NCBI GenBank assembly: GCA_932294295.1
Contig: OW028573.1
Span: 18,496,155 to 18,560,154 of the forward strand
Direction of reading: 5' to 3'
Length of the DNA: 64,000 nucleotides
DNA from: Alitta virens
Lineage: Eukaryota; Annelida; Polychaeta; Phyllodocida; Nereididae
Position 1 is the first letter of the stretch, and every line of letters begins with the position of its first letter. Shown here piece by piece: positions 20,535 to 32,440 of this stretch. Position numbers and translations under genes: made by a program. Below the pieces are notes generated by a model. It had not been told where the DNA came from, ran no database searches, and was given only the letters and a program-made list of their open reading frames with translations.

Positions 20535-23500
20535 CTTATACATATTTCGCACGCAATTTTTTACATCCTTCCATGTGCGTGATTGCAGTCTTATGTCAGA
20601 TGCTCTCCTACAGCGGCCTTCTCTTGATTTGTCCAATTTCTTCTCTTCGCTGTTACAATGGAAGAAAATGTTTAAATATGTGTAGCAATAAAGAAATTTC
20701 CATCTTGGTACACCGGGTGCATTATGAGGACTCTAATGAGTTGACTTGTGAGGACCAATGACAATAACTCTTAGTACACTTTAAGGTGCTTTATGGGGAC
20801 TATAATGACACACATTATTGTTCCTGTTATGAGCCCAATTGCAGAAATGTCACAGTGCAGTAAACAAACGTAATAATCATACAATTTATAAACACATCAT
20901 ACAAAATATCCCACTCATGGAGTACATGCATAACATGGGTGGACTCCTCCTCTCTGTCTCACCTCATCAGTCAACCCTCAATAGCGGCAAGAACTTGCCT
21001 TAGACGGCTGTACTGCCAATATCTTATTTCCCATATCTATCTATCTATATATCAATGACTCATTAATTTGTGAAGAGTTCTATCAAGGTCTTTTTATATC
21101 TTGAAATTTAAATGGTATTACTTTTTGTTTTTAATAGAACAGCTCTAAAAAGGAAAATCCAAAAGAAAAAGTGCCTATGTTTAGTGCAGTTACAAAGTAT
21201 GTCTTTGTGACTTTGCATTCAATGTAGTTGTGCAATAAGTTTCCAACAAATGAATATGCAGAAGTGGACATACTGATTTTGAGGAAACTTACCTTTTTCA
21301 GTTGCTTGTCTGGTTCGTGTGTTTTCTCCAAGAGGTACATCTAAAAAATAGCAATTGTTGAAGGTTGTTTCAACAACACACGTGTGCACATTTCAATAAT
21401 GTAATGGAATGAGCAAATAAATAATGTAAATTATTAGTAGACATTATGAACTCCACTATGCTGTAAATTTATTTCTGTTTTAAAAGTATAAGGTAAAAAA
21501 TCTGCAGAGATGTGAGGCCTTGCTCAACACAATGCAACAGGTAAGAGGGCGAGAGGCACATCTAGCAGAAGACATCTACTTATAGATATCAGGCCAAAAT
21601 AGCTGCACAAGGTCTACTGCATAGAATTCAATGCCATGAAAGGACACTAAAGACACCATTATCTTAGTTTTCTAAATTTTGTAACAGAATTCATAATCAT
21701 ACAATACAAATAGATCTAGACATACTGTGGTCCTCTGTTTCGTCACTTTCAGTGAGATCTACATCATCAGATGCCTGTTCTGAAATGGTAAATCGAAGAT
21801 AAGTTTCCTTGATACAAATTTAAGGTTCTGCCATGCTACTGCAATCAATATATATTAATGATTAAACAGTACATACTGTGCTCATTTGCTTGTTCACTCT
21901 CTTCATCGCTAAGATCATTTTCCAGACCTTCCTCATCTTCTGAGGCTACTTCTGCAATAGCAATAGGTTAATTTTCACACTATTCAGTCTCTCGGAACCT
22001 TTTAAATGATCTTAGTTTATATCATATAGTTTACTTATGCACAAAAATTTACAATAATATATTACTTGTCTCTTATTTGATGACAGTCTCAACAGAGGAA
22101 GGAAGTCACTTACCCTCAGGTTCAATGCTAATTTCATTCAACGTCTTGCCCTTCATCTGATTAACTGCTCCTTTCTCTATGTTCAACAACAGCTTGCTAA
22201 TCTTGGCAATCTCTATGGTGGCCTCTGGCAATCTATAATATTCTCGGTGTATGCGGATGTCATGCCCAAGAAACTTGGCAAGAACGTCTAACTCATTATC
22301 CTGAAGATTTAGAATCTGTGAGATGACTGCAACATGTTTCCTCAACTGAGTTGATGTCAAGAGATCAGGTTCTCTTGCTCCACATTCCTTTACATACTTC
22401 TTCAGCACATCAGCGCTACGCATTGGTGTTTTCGACGTGCCTCTCCTTGGGAATAAGTATTTGTTGTTGACATCAATATTTCCCACCTTTCTGTTTTTGA
22501 TAAGAACATCTAGTTGCTGGTGTAACTTTTCTGTGATGAGTACTGCAATTTTTCGGCCTCTTTTCCCCCGAAATTCAATTCTTTTCATCTTCTTAACCAA
22601 CTCCCGTTCTATTTCCGATAGAGATTCCAAAACCTCTCCCTGAAGGGGATGTTTATTCAGCAGACCAGACTGGTATGTGGCCAGTTCCAGGCGTTCCACT
22701 TCACCGCCCCGCCGTCGGTTGAAGAGTGTAAGCTGAGCTTGGGTGACATTACTCAAATCCATCCATGTGTCTCTATCTGGTGTTGACTCCATTGCTCTTA
22801 TCAATTTATCGCTAACCTCAGCAAGATGAAAATTCAGCAATTTAACATCGTCTGCCAAAGGGATTCTTTGAGGCTTGTTAAATTTCCTTACGTGAAGAGT
22901 TGTCAATGCCGGAGTTGAAATAAGTGATGACCAGTCTAGTTCACAGAGCTTTTCAAAACCTTCAGCTTTTTCTTTCAAGATATCATCTCCTGACTGAAGT
23001 GCTTCACTTACTAAGCATCTGGCAAGCTTTTTCAGAGAATGGCCAATCTTCAAAGCTAAAGAGGGCGTTCCATATACCCCCCTGGCTTCGTCATAATTTG
23101 TACTATTTCTTACTGCTTGGATGACAACTTGGAATTTTTTTGGTCTATACAGTTCTGCAGTGAGCTAATACTGGAGTCCAGTTTCCGGGCACTCAAAAGA
23201 AAACGCCCCACTTCCCCCGCTTTTCGCATAACTTCTTGTGCCTCCATAGGTCAGACTTTTTCACAAATGTGTAACACTGAGTGCATGGGAGATAGTCATC
23301 TACTTTTGCCTCTTTTCCACTGGGTCGTCTGAAAGTTATCAGGACTCCTTCCCCAGATTTTATAACCTCGTTGTTGTGAGCCAAGTTTCCTTTGTTACGA
23401 AGGAGATCCCATCTTTTTTTCCTTTCTTCTGAATTTTTTGGCAGACTAAGGACAGACGCAACTTCCATTTCACTCAAGTGACATTGTTCGATATGTCGCG

Positions 23501-26500
23501 GGAGTTTTGCATACTTGCCCATGCAGTATAAACAATAGTGTTTCTTGTCCCAGCAGCGAGTGTCACCTTTTGACACTGTTTGTACTCTGATGGTCTGGGC
23601 AACCTGTCAAAGGAAATGTTTCGTCTTAACATAATGGTTTAAATAGATTTCACCTGTGATTTCAATTTAGATTTACTCTAGAATTCCATTGACAGGTGCA
23701 AAACAATTATTTTATGTAATGTCTGTGACCAGAAGTTATGTAATGTCTGTAATGTTTGTGACCAGAAGTTATATATTCTTATTGATATTTTGGTGAAAGT
23801 ATAACCATCTTAGTAGAAGAAAGTCATCAAAGAAAGTTGCATAATTTTTAAAAATTGTCATATGCCACTTCAGTCAGACAACAAGATCTGATCTGAGCAT
23901 GTACTTGCAATTGCAATAACTTCTATTGCAATAACTCAGTGACAAAAAAAGGTACCGTTGTCTTTGTTTGCTTAGAATGTCCAGCATCTGCGTCATCATT
24001 CCGATCAGAGAACTCACTGACATAAGGCTAAAAATAAAATAAATATAAAATTGAGCAGGGCAACTACACTATCCTTTAAGTTCATACAATGTTTCATCTG
24101 GGCATGTGCCAAAACTGAGAAATGTGGATGCATAAAGACCTTTAGTTCATATAGAAGCCATGAAGTGTATGGCTTGAAAGTCTAACAATCCATAGCAATC
24201 TTTACCTGCCACAATTCCGTTATAAATATTTACAAGTACCTTTCTCTTTGCCTTCTTGGATTCTTCAGTACCATCCATTGGTTCAGCATCAGACGCCCTT
24301 TCAATTTCACTTGGATCATCATCAGAGTCACTTTCAAATTCACTTGGGTTATATTCACTGTCATCACTTGTCATGTCAGGGCTCTCGTTAGGCTAAAAAT
24401 AAAATAAAAATGTGAGCAAGGTAATAAAAAAAAACATGCTAAATTTGCACACACTGACAATGTAATGTCAGTTAAATATCACTCTTACAGAATGGAGATC
24501 ATTATTTCATGGTGAAGCACAATTAATGCCTTAAAAAGTAAAAAAGAAGAAGTTATGAATTGACAGAAAATGTATTTACTCACATCATCCTCAGTCATCA
24601 GATAGCTACTTGGTCTTTTAATTCTCGCTGATATTCTCGCTATCTTTGGTGTCATTTCCTTTGCAGTCTTTGGTCGAATTACTTCATAGTTAGTTGTGGA
24701 CTGCTAAAGAAAGCAAAAAACATGCACAAGTTTCATACAAAAGTTTTTTTCCCATTTGGTGTTGTTGCATTATACAAGTGGAAGTGTACTATCATTTAAA
24801 GAAAACTCTTCTTATTGACCCAAAAAAAGAAGATTTTAAATTTACTTGTGAGGACCCAATGCTAATTAACCATGTGAGGACTCAAATGGTCGCTATTTGT
24901 GAGGACCCCATACCATAATACCAATAGTTCTTGTGAGAACTATGCACTGCCACAGACCTGACTTGAAACTTTGCTCAGCTGTTTGGCTAATAACTGTACT
25001 TTGGACAAATCACTATAAAAGAGTCACAGTGATAACCTGAGAAATTTTCCCACCTTATTTGCTGATACTGTAATGCAAGTACGGTGTTTTCTGTGTTTTC
25101 TGACATTAGGCTTTTTTGAAGTCTGGAAAAATAAAATCGGTCAGTAATCATTTGCCAGAAATCCGTATGTCTTATTCTTATAAGATGAAGGAGATTAATT
25201 CTAAAATGAAATGATTCATTCACAATCTCATTATAGTTTCAAAGATGAAGTCTTTACATACTGTTGCAGTCATTTCATAGTGAACTTCCTCCAGTTCCTG
25301 GGGTAGCAGTTGGCTTTTATTAAAAAAATCAATGGCCTCAAAATAGGAAATGTGGTCCATCTCTGTTATTGCCTGAAGGATAGCCTGCAGACCAAGATAA
25401 AAGGGGGTAATTAATTAAAATGATTCAGTAATAATTAGGCAATCTAAATGAATACAGTAGCAACTTATTAAAGCTGCAAATAAAATTACCTCTGGTACCC
25501 AGATCTTCATAATGTAGCTTAACATCTCTGAAGAATTATTTTTTTCCGGCCAAAAAGAGATCAAGCTGTCCACAATACGGTCCTGCTGCAAAAGTGCATG
25601 GGTTTAAATTTCATAATGTATTTCAGTATAAAGATATTAGAGTATGAATAAAGTTTATACATTTCATTACACATTGTAATTGACAAAATGTGAATACTTA
25701 CAAGGTCGTCTTCAACAATGGGACCAAAAGAGTTCCCATGCCTGTCACCTAATGATTTTATTGTCAGTAGTTTTACGAGGTGAGGCTGTAAGAAATATCA
25801 AAAGAAACTCTCAAATCAACTTCCACCTTTTCCCATATTGAGACTGCAGATTAAAAAATTAACAAATTCCACAACACTTTGCAGATCAGAGTTAATCTCA
25901 ATAAACATGCTTACAATCCTATATGACTGTGTAATTTAATCTATATTTGGCAATTCAGAAAAATATAATAGCCTAGCAATGCTAGTTTTCATCCAACACA
26001 TGTTTACGGTATGGAAAGAGGCCCCGATATCTATTTTGGATGCGTGGGTGCATAGTCAAGCAAATCACATGAATGTGCCCGTACCCTGAAACTTAAGGGG
26101 CGTTCACAGTCTATCTTTGCCCTCTCCACTTATGTCCATGAGTGGTCAAGCGCAACCAGGAGTTATCTACAAATTAGCACGAGCATACGCAAAATGCTCG
26201 TCAGGTGGATCACGTAATAACAAGGATGAGCAAGAGTAAAAAATATTTCCATCCGTCGTAGGTCTTATCCATGATAGTGTGAACGCCCCTTTATACAGAA
26301 TGCTCTTGCAAGTACCTTAACCTCTCCGCTCTGAATATAATCAACGTATTTCTCATTCCTTTCTCTTCTCTCTTGAGCAAGTCTGAAATTAAAAAAATCA
26401 GCCATTAAGTACTTAGTGCTCGTTTGAATTTGCTATTTGCACGTATATACCTCCAATCCAAAAAAAGGAACTCACCTTTCATAATGCGCTCTGCCATCTG

Positions 26501-29500
26501 CATTGACTCTGGGTACACTATCAAGAGCTTTCTTCAGGGCTGAAGATTCATGCAAAAAACAAACACTCAGTAAAACTGGCATTTTCTAATGCTACTACCA
26601 ATATCAGAAACATCTGTCTGGCTTTATATACATAAATCAGTAGATAAAATCTTGGTATTATATTCCCTGGTGTATTAACACTATCTTGCATGTAACCTGC
26701 ATCTTCTGAATGCCACTTTTAAAATGTGTACACTATGAAACTGATACAATTTTTACCAGAAAATAAAGTTTATGTGAATAGTTGTGACAAGAGTTTTCAG
26801 AATATAGTTCCCTTTTTATGACCAGTATTGTCAGAAGATCAGCACTGCAGACAATTTCACCGAAGCTCTATGTAACACAAATTAGACCAGTTCAAGAGAT
26901 GCGTGACCTTATTTTCAGATCTTGCCAATCTAAACAGTGGCATTCTCATGGCATGATACACCTCCTGAGGCCACTGACACGGAAGCATGCAATACTGGTT
27001 TGCCATCATTCATTTAGTTATGTCAGTATTTTTACAATGAATGTTGACATCATCCCACTGCTTTTTTTAAAATCTGTTCTGACTGCAGTGCATTAATCTG
27101 CATAGTGATGTAACAGCATACAGCATAAAAGTCAATTGAACACAGGTGCACATTTAAATGATAGGTGCATATGGCATGAGAAGCATTTTTAGAATCATTA
27201 GCTGTATTTCACTGACCTTTTTCATCGATGTTGAGAGCACTGGTGCTTCCAGTGTTGAAGTCAAGATAAGGGGCCTTTTCTCTCTCTTCCACTAGTTGAA
27301 CATCATTTGATTCAATTGACTCCACGTCATGGAAATGGGCTGTTTCATCAGGGAGAGGTGTGGCAACAGAAATCTCTTCCTCTAGAGGAACATCACTCGA
27401 TTCACTTGACTCCACGTCATGGAAATGGGCTCTTTCATCAACGAGGGAGGGATCAGCAGAAGTCTCTTCCACTAGAGGAACATCACTCGATTCACTTGAC
27501 TCCAGGTCATGGGAAAGGGCCATTTCATCAACAAGGGATGTATCAGCAGAAGTCTCTTCCACTAGAGGAACATTACTTGATTCACTGGACTCCACGTCAT
27601 GGGCATGGGCTGTTTCATCAACGAGGGATGTATCAGCAGAAGTATCTTCCAGTAGAGGAACATCACTCGATTCACTTGACTCCAGGTCATGGGAAAGAGC
27701 CGTTTCACCAGCGTGGGATATGGCAGCAGAAGTCTCTGCAACTCGAGGAACATAATTTGATTCAATTGACTCCACATCATGGGCATGGGCGGTTTCATCA
27801 GCCAGGGGTGTGGCAACAGATATTTCTTCCACTAGAGGAAGATCACTTGATTCACTTGACTTCACGTCATGGGCAAGGGCCGTTTCATCAGCCAGGTATG
27901 TGGCAGCAGAAGTCTCTTCCACTAGAGGAACATCACCAAACTCCACATCATGGGCAGGGGCCTTTCTGCCAGCGAGGGGGTTGTTCTTAGCCAAGGAAGC
28001 TTCAAGCGTTATTGATCCATCTTCAATGCAATTATTAATAATATTAGTTTGGAATTCATGATAAAGTAAATGCTTCAGTATAAGAAAAATATGTACCTGT
28101 GATACTTTCTGCAGTCCAGAGATCTATTTCATACTGGCGTTTATACACTGCGAATTTCTTGTCAATTTTCACTGTCAAGGAAAGGAAGACCATACATTGT
28201 AGTACTCGCTTTTCATGTGAGAAAGCAATGTAATATCAAACCACGGATTCTGTATCTCTAAAACAGAATCTGTGATCAAACAGTAATTGTTCACATGTAG
28301 GAAGTGCTTTGCATTTACCTCAGAGTTGAAGATGGGTAACTGAAAAGCACTTCATACATGTATGTCAATAGAAATTGGGAACTACTACTCTTGATTGAAG
28401 AGTAATTCAGTCACTGAAATAAAATATATCAGCATTTAAACTAATGGTCTCACTAGCAATGAAACATAAGAGCTAAATTCAACTAAGTTCCCAAGTGTCA
28501 TGTATCAATATTAAAATTCATATTACCCTGAAAATTAAATGTCAAGCTAATCGATATTCCTGAGTCAAGGGATAATGTTAACAAACACTGATTAGGTCAA
28601 ATTGGCAGTACAATGAATATCAGGTATCGAGTCAATTTGTCAACAAGCAAAATCATCGAAAGCCAATTCATCGACAACTATTTCGTTAACAACCAACCGG
28701 TTGACACGAGGAGGCAAACTTGTTGAAAATCAATGCGCTTGGCCCTACCCTCTTGTTCACAGAAAATTGTGGCTTGATATACCAACTCATTGTCAATCCG
28801 CCCTTGCCCCCCATTATCATAGTTTTATGGTATTATCTTTGTAATACTCGGGAGTACAGAAATGTTATGGATCTTTTTATGGATCTCATTCATACAAATG
28901 CAGTAGTAGCAAGTTTATCTATGTGGACGGTTTATTAACTGAGTAAGTTGGTGTCAAACAAAATGGTCATTTGGCATAATAGCTGTCAATGACCTTGCAT
29001 TAATATGTCAATGAGATGGTAACAACCTGTCAACGAGTTGGTTGTTGTGGTCAAAAGTTAGTCAACCACTTTGTCTCCCAAATTAATACCAGTTGATATG
29101 TCAACAAATTTGTATCTTCTAATGTGGTTGTCGACGAATTGACCTGTATTCTGAATATCAATATAGAATGTTTGCATGTCTGATTACTGATTCAGCGAAC
29201 TGAAACACTACTTTAACATAAACAGACATGAATGTAGTAACACTGGCACACCTAAAATATCATAGAAATTGGTCAAAAAGAAGAACAGAATCCTTTGAAA
29301 AATTAATTCTTATCTTAAAAAAACAACAAATTTGTTAATATTAAGAAACAATCAAGCAGAACATCATGAAACTTTGTAGTACATTACCATTGAGATTAGA
29401 TTTTCCAGTCATGTAGCAAAATTTAATCAATGCTCTTATTTTATAATAAAATATTCTACATAGTTCCACAGTTCATTAGATACTTAACAAATTACCAAAA

Positions 29501-30360
29501 CTGCAATAAAGCCATAATTGGGCCAAAACAAAGGCCAACATAAGTTACCTCTACTGCTATCTATTTCACCCTGATCCCGAGCTTCTTTAAATAGCTTTAT
29601 TTTTTTCCTGGGTACTGTTACACTAATAAAACAATGCAATTAAATAAAGTTATACCTTTTTGGTACATACCATTACACAGAGATAATGAGCATTGCTAAT
29701 TAGTACCCACCTCCACAATGCAATATTATGCTTGCATACTGTTGTTAAGCAACAGCAACCTTTATAATTTACTGAAAATTTTGCATTGAGGGATGCATTT
29801 AAAGGTTATTGATTAATTCTAACGGGAAAGATCAAATGTTTTTTAAGCATCCCAAGAAGTGTACACAATGCATGATTGAACCATGACTGACAAGACCTCC
29901 CCTAGCTCTAAAACCACACTTTAGTACCAATAAATTTCTAGAATTACCAAAATAAAAACTAAGATTTATAATCTCATCACAGAACCTGTCACCATCAAAG
30001 GACTCACCTGTCTGATTCAGACCAAAACGAGCACTCACATGGCTCTGCTGATAAATACCCAGGCCACCAGATTCCTGCATCAAACTTCACAGCAATAATG
30101 TCTCCAACTGAAAAACAAAAAGAATAACTCTTGTTCCTCAGATGCAATACACTGTCTGATACATGTAAAATTGTATGGTGAGTTCATGATACTGTCATAT
30201 TTCTGCTGCTTTTAGGAAATCATAAATTGCATCAGGGTAATGTAAATCAAATTTATCAAAATTCATAGTTTTGAAATCAATGTACAGAACAGTTACCTCC
30301 AAAGGTTTTAATATGTTTAGCGTCAACACTTGGTAGTGTCCTTTTTCTTTTACGTCCCAT
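20535..30360 (-). CDS. PWWP-like / acidic-repeat / zinc-finger / tyrosine-recombinase-like gene
   Basis: Minus-strand gene of at least 20 exons with matching phases: 30360-30297 (ATG), 30107-30008, 29622-29549, 28171-28097, 28020-27217, 26539-26476, 26382-26316, 25785-25702, 25585-25490, 25384-25262, 25122-25054, 24703-24584, 24392-24240, 24027-23956, 23603-about 22114, 21951-21877, 21779-21726, 21340-21293 and 20649-20535. The product is about 1,200 aa. In order it has a basic start, a PWWP/Tudor-like segment (GDIIAVKFDAGIWWPGY), 30-residue acidic repeats, unrecognised middle exons, Ser/Asp-rich linkers, two zinc knuckles, a tyrosine-recombinase-like domain and a C-terminal NWTNQEKAAV..RTWKDVKN block. 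The recombinase part resembles a family I recall as multi-copy in fish and marine invertebrates. It is probably nuclear. Frames break near 23210, near 23165 and near 20600, so it is a decaying gene or has sequence errors. The terminal exon was not found. Confidence 0.7.
20930..21060 (+). mobile_element. Third SINE-like repeat, copy 1
   Basis: ACATGGGTGGACTC, CACCTCATCAGTCAACC, AGCGGCAAGAACTTG and a (TATC)n tail match the minus strand of 33720-33872. It is 5'-truncated relative to that copy. Confidence 0.55.
22114..23165 (-). other. Tyrosine-recombinase-like domain of the recombinase gene
   Basis: Minus-strand frame from about ELYRPKKF through YGTPSLALKIGHSLKK to the donor at 22114. Catalytic-type blocks, in order: arginine in TLFNRRRGGEVERL; the GKRGRKIAVLI strand pair; LLTSTQLRKHV, where R is kept and the usual H of HxxR is T; AKFLGHDIRIHREYY, which supplies the box H and the nucleophile-type Y. 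The spacing follows tyrosine recombinases, as in Cryptons and their domesticated relatives. Activity is uncertain. Confidence 0.65.
23193..23603 (-). other. Two zinc knuckles upstream of the recombinase domain
   Basis: The exon opens after a TTTGACAG acceptor at 23603. First finger: CLYCMGKYAKLPRHIEQCH (C-x2-C-x9-H-x4-H, with an extra C). Second: CTQCYTFVKKSDLWRHKKLC (C-x2-C-x11-H-x4-C). The frame ends at TGA near 23193. Another frame then reads GEVGRFLLSARKLDSSISSL, which fits the next family block, implying a shift. Confidence 0.7.
26096..26290. mobile_element. 195-bp Harbinger-type MITE in an intron
   Basis: The left end AGGGGCGTTCACA and right end TGTGAACGCCCCT are exact reverse complements over 13 bp. 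Both are flanked by TTA (26093-26095 and 26291-26293), the TWA target duplication of PIF/Harbinger elements. It has no ORF and lies between exons of the recombinase gene. Confidence 0.75.
27250..27945 (-). repeat. 90-bp coding minisatellite (30-residue acidic repeats)
   Basis: Units start near 27301, 27391, 27481, 27571, 27661, 27751 and 27841, exactly 90 bp apart, with partial units at both ends. Each encodes about 30 residues of the VESSESSDVPLVEETSADTS type. It is the largest exon of the recombinase gene (27217-28020). Confidence 0.9.
28623..29152. mobile_element. 530-bp hAT-like non-autonomous element with 8-bp TSD
   Basis: GAATATCA at 28615-28622 and 29153-29160 flanks the element. Both termini carry an imperfect inverted repeat around GGTCAATTCGTCGACAA. 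Inside both ends, TTGTCAACAA / GTCGACAA-like words recur many times, as subterminal repeats. No transposase ORF. Confidence 0.6.
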
Positions 30361-31551
30361 TTTTATCTGCAAAAACAATTGCTAATTATACATTATGGGA
30401 ATAAAAAACTGAATGTGACAGACTGTTACAATCTCTGCAATAACTACATTGTAGGCCTATGACTGGAGAGTTCAATTACTGTCACTCTGGTACACAGAAA
30501 TTCAGTCCCAAAAAAAATGCAAGGAATATACTGGAAAAAACCGAATTTAGCATGATTAAAACAGCAAAAGAAGATGTTAAACTTGATCGACATATAAGGA
30601 AAAAATAGAAACAAATCACCAGCAGCATATTATTGGTTTGACAGGTGCAGTTACAATAAGCCATCTCACAAGCTCTTATTCCTAGGAGAAAATATTAAAA
30701 TGTATTTCTGACCAGATACTACATGTACACAGATCATTGCTGAGCCATATTCAAGGGTTTATTCTGTTTGACTTGTGAAAAACCTGCCTTCACTCACCAG
30801 AGCTGATAAAGTGAACCTACCTAGTGGGCTATGAGACCAGTGGGCACCCCAAGAGAGGGTTAATTTTATATAATTTGGGGGAGTGAGAAGACCTGTACGG
30901 TCTCTCTTTTTGTTTTGCAAAATGAATAGCAACTATCAAATGTGAAAAATTCAATGTCTTCGTATAGGCTGGCAAAATTTGGGTATAACTTAACTGCATG
31001 GATTTCAGCTAACTTTCGAAGAGCGCATTCTTGTACCAGAAAAACCAAATTAGCATTACAGAAAGGATATATTGACTAAGACTGCACATTTACCTTTAGT
31101 TAAGACCAAGTGAATGTATAGGGGATCCCATACTCCAACAAAAACTTTGAAAAATAAAGAGCATCTTCCACACCAAATAAATAAAATGTTACAAGAAGAA
31201 ATTCAGAAAAATAAGAAAAATGAAACTGGAAAACACATAAGATATTATAAATATATTCCTTCATAGAAGAATCAAACAAAAAAACAAAAAAAGGCATAGC
31301 AAAAAAAATTGCAGCAAAATGAAAAAGAGAAAGAAATTGCCACTGAAAAAAAGGAAACAGAACATAGTCCCACAATATAAGCGATTTCTGACTATCTTTA
31401 AGCAAATTCTGATTCATATTATCATAGAACATAATTCAAGCATGTAAATACAACTTTTAGCACGTTTAGGATGTATGAAAATTAAATAAGGCCTGTTTAG
31501 AGTGTCTGTCGAAATATATTTATAACTAAATATGTAAATTGGCTGTCTCAC

Positions 31552-32319
31552 CTATATTTTAGATGAGAACTGTGAAATATGTGCAACAATCGCCAAAGTT
31601 TTTCTTGCGTAGAGGTAGACGTCAATTGCATCTGAAGACTTAAATAGCAACAAACAGTGGAATCCCCACAACAATGCCTCTGTCACATCACAGTCAGCTT
31701 GCTGACAAAATTCAAGTGTTGCTAAGAAGCTTTCAATGTCTTGGAACAAAATGATGCATACTGGTATGTCCATTACCTGTGAAAGATTAAATATATCGAA
31801 TAAGGTCCTGTTAAAAAAAAAAGATGATTTTATGCACTTTTTTTTCGTGAATTGCAGCTTTTCTCAAAAGGTACAGGTGTAGGTGATATGTCATTACCAT
31901 TTCTTCTTGGCATAATTAATGTCACAAATCACCGAAGGATCCTTCATCAGAATATCTCTTTTGCAATTTAAACAATTTAGAAGTTCCAGACACAAAACCA
32001 AGGGGTCACGCCTTTGGCTTGTAAGGGTATTGCGGATTTTCTTTTTAAAATTTAAATTGCTCAGGCAGTCCTTATTTTTTCTGTGACACTTCTTTTTTGT
32101 CGCACTATCCGAAGTTGGGTTTACATCTACAAAAGGAGGTAATTCTGGATGGCTTGTTAAACTGTCACTGTTAAAATCCAAAATACTTGGCTGTTGATCT
32201 TTTGATTCTTTAATGCTTATGTTACAAGATGAGGATACTGAATTTCCCTGTAATTTCTTCAGCTGTTTCCGTTTATTTCTTCGTCTCTTTACAGCCTCAG
32301 GATTGCGTTTCCTTGTCAT
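31552..32319 (-). CDS. Two candidate coding exons of an unidentified gene
   Basis: Minus strand. Exon A opens after a TTCTTTTGCCAG acceptor (about 32331), with ATG at 32319. It encodes MTRKRNPEAVKRRRNKRKQ, a basic start, then a hydrophilic stretch and RRDPLVLCLELLNCLNCKRDI. Exon B (about 31782-31552) follows a TTTCACAG acceptor and encodes VMDIPVCIILFQDIESFLATL, ALLWGFHCLLLF and DVYLYARKTLAIVAH before a TAG. A phase-0 junction would need a donor at KDPS|VICD (about 31930), while the better-looking donor after AAGAAATG gives a stop. No family was recognised. They could be upstream exons of the recombinase gene or a separate one. Confidence 0.35.
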
Positions 32320-32440
32320 GAGGGAAAGCTGGCAAAAGAACAATACATCTACTTTAGGCACGGTTTGGTCACTCAGGAAGCATACTGCAGCCTGGGGAGG
32401 GGGGGGGGGGGGTATAGGCTACACCTATGTGTTGCAGTAA

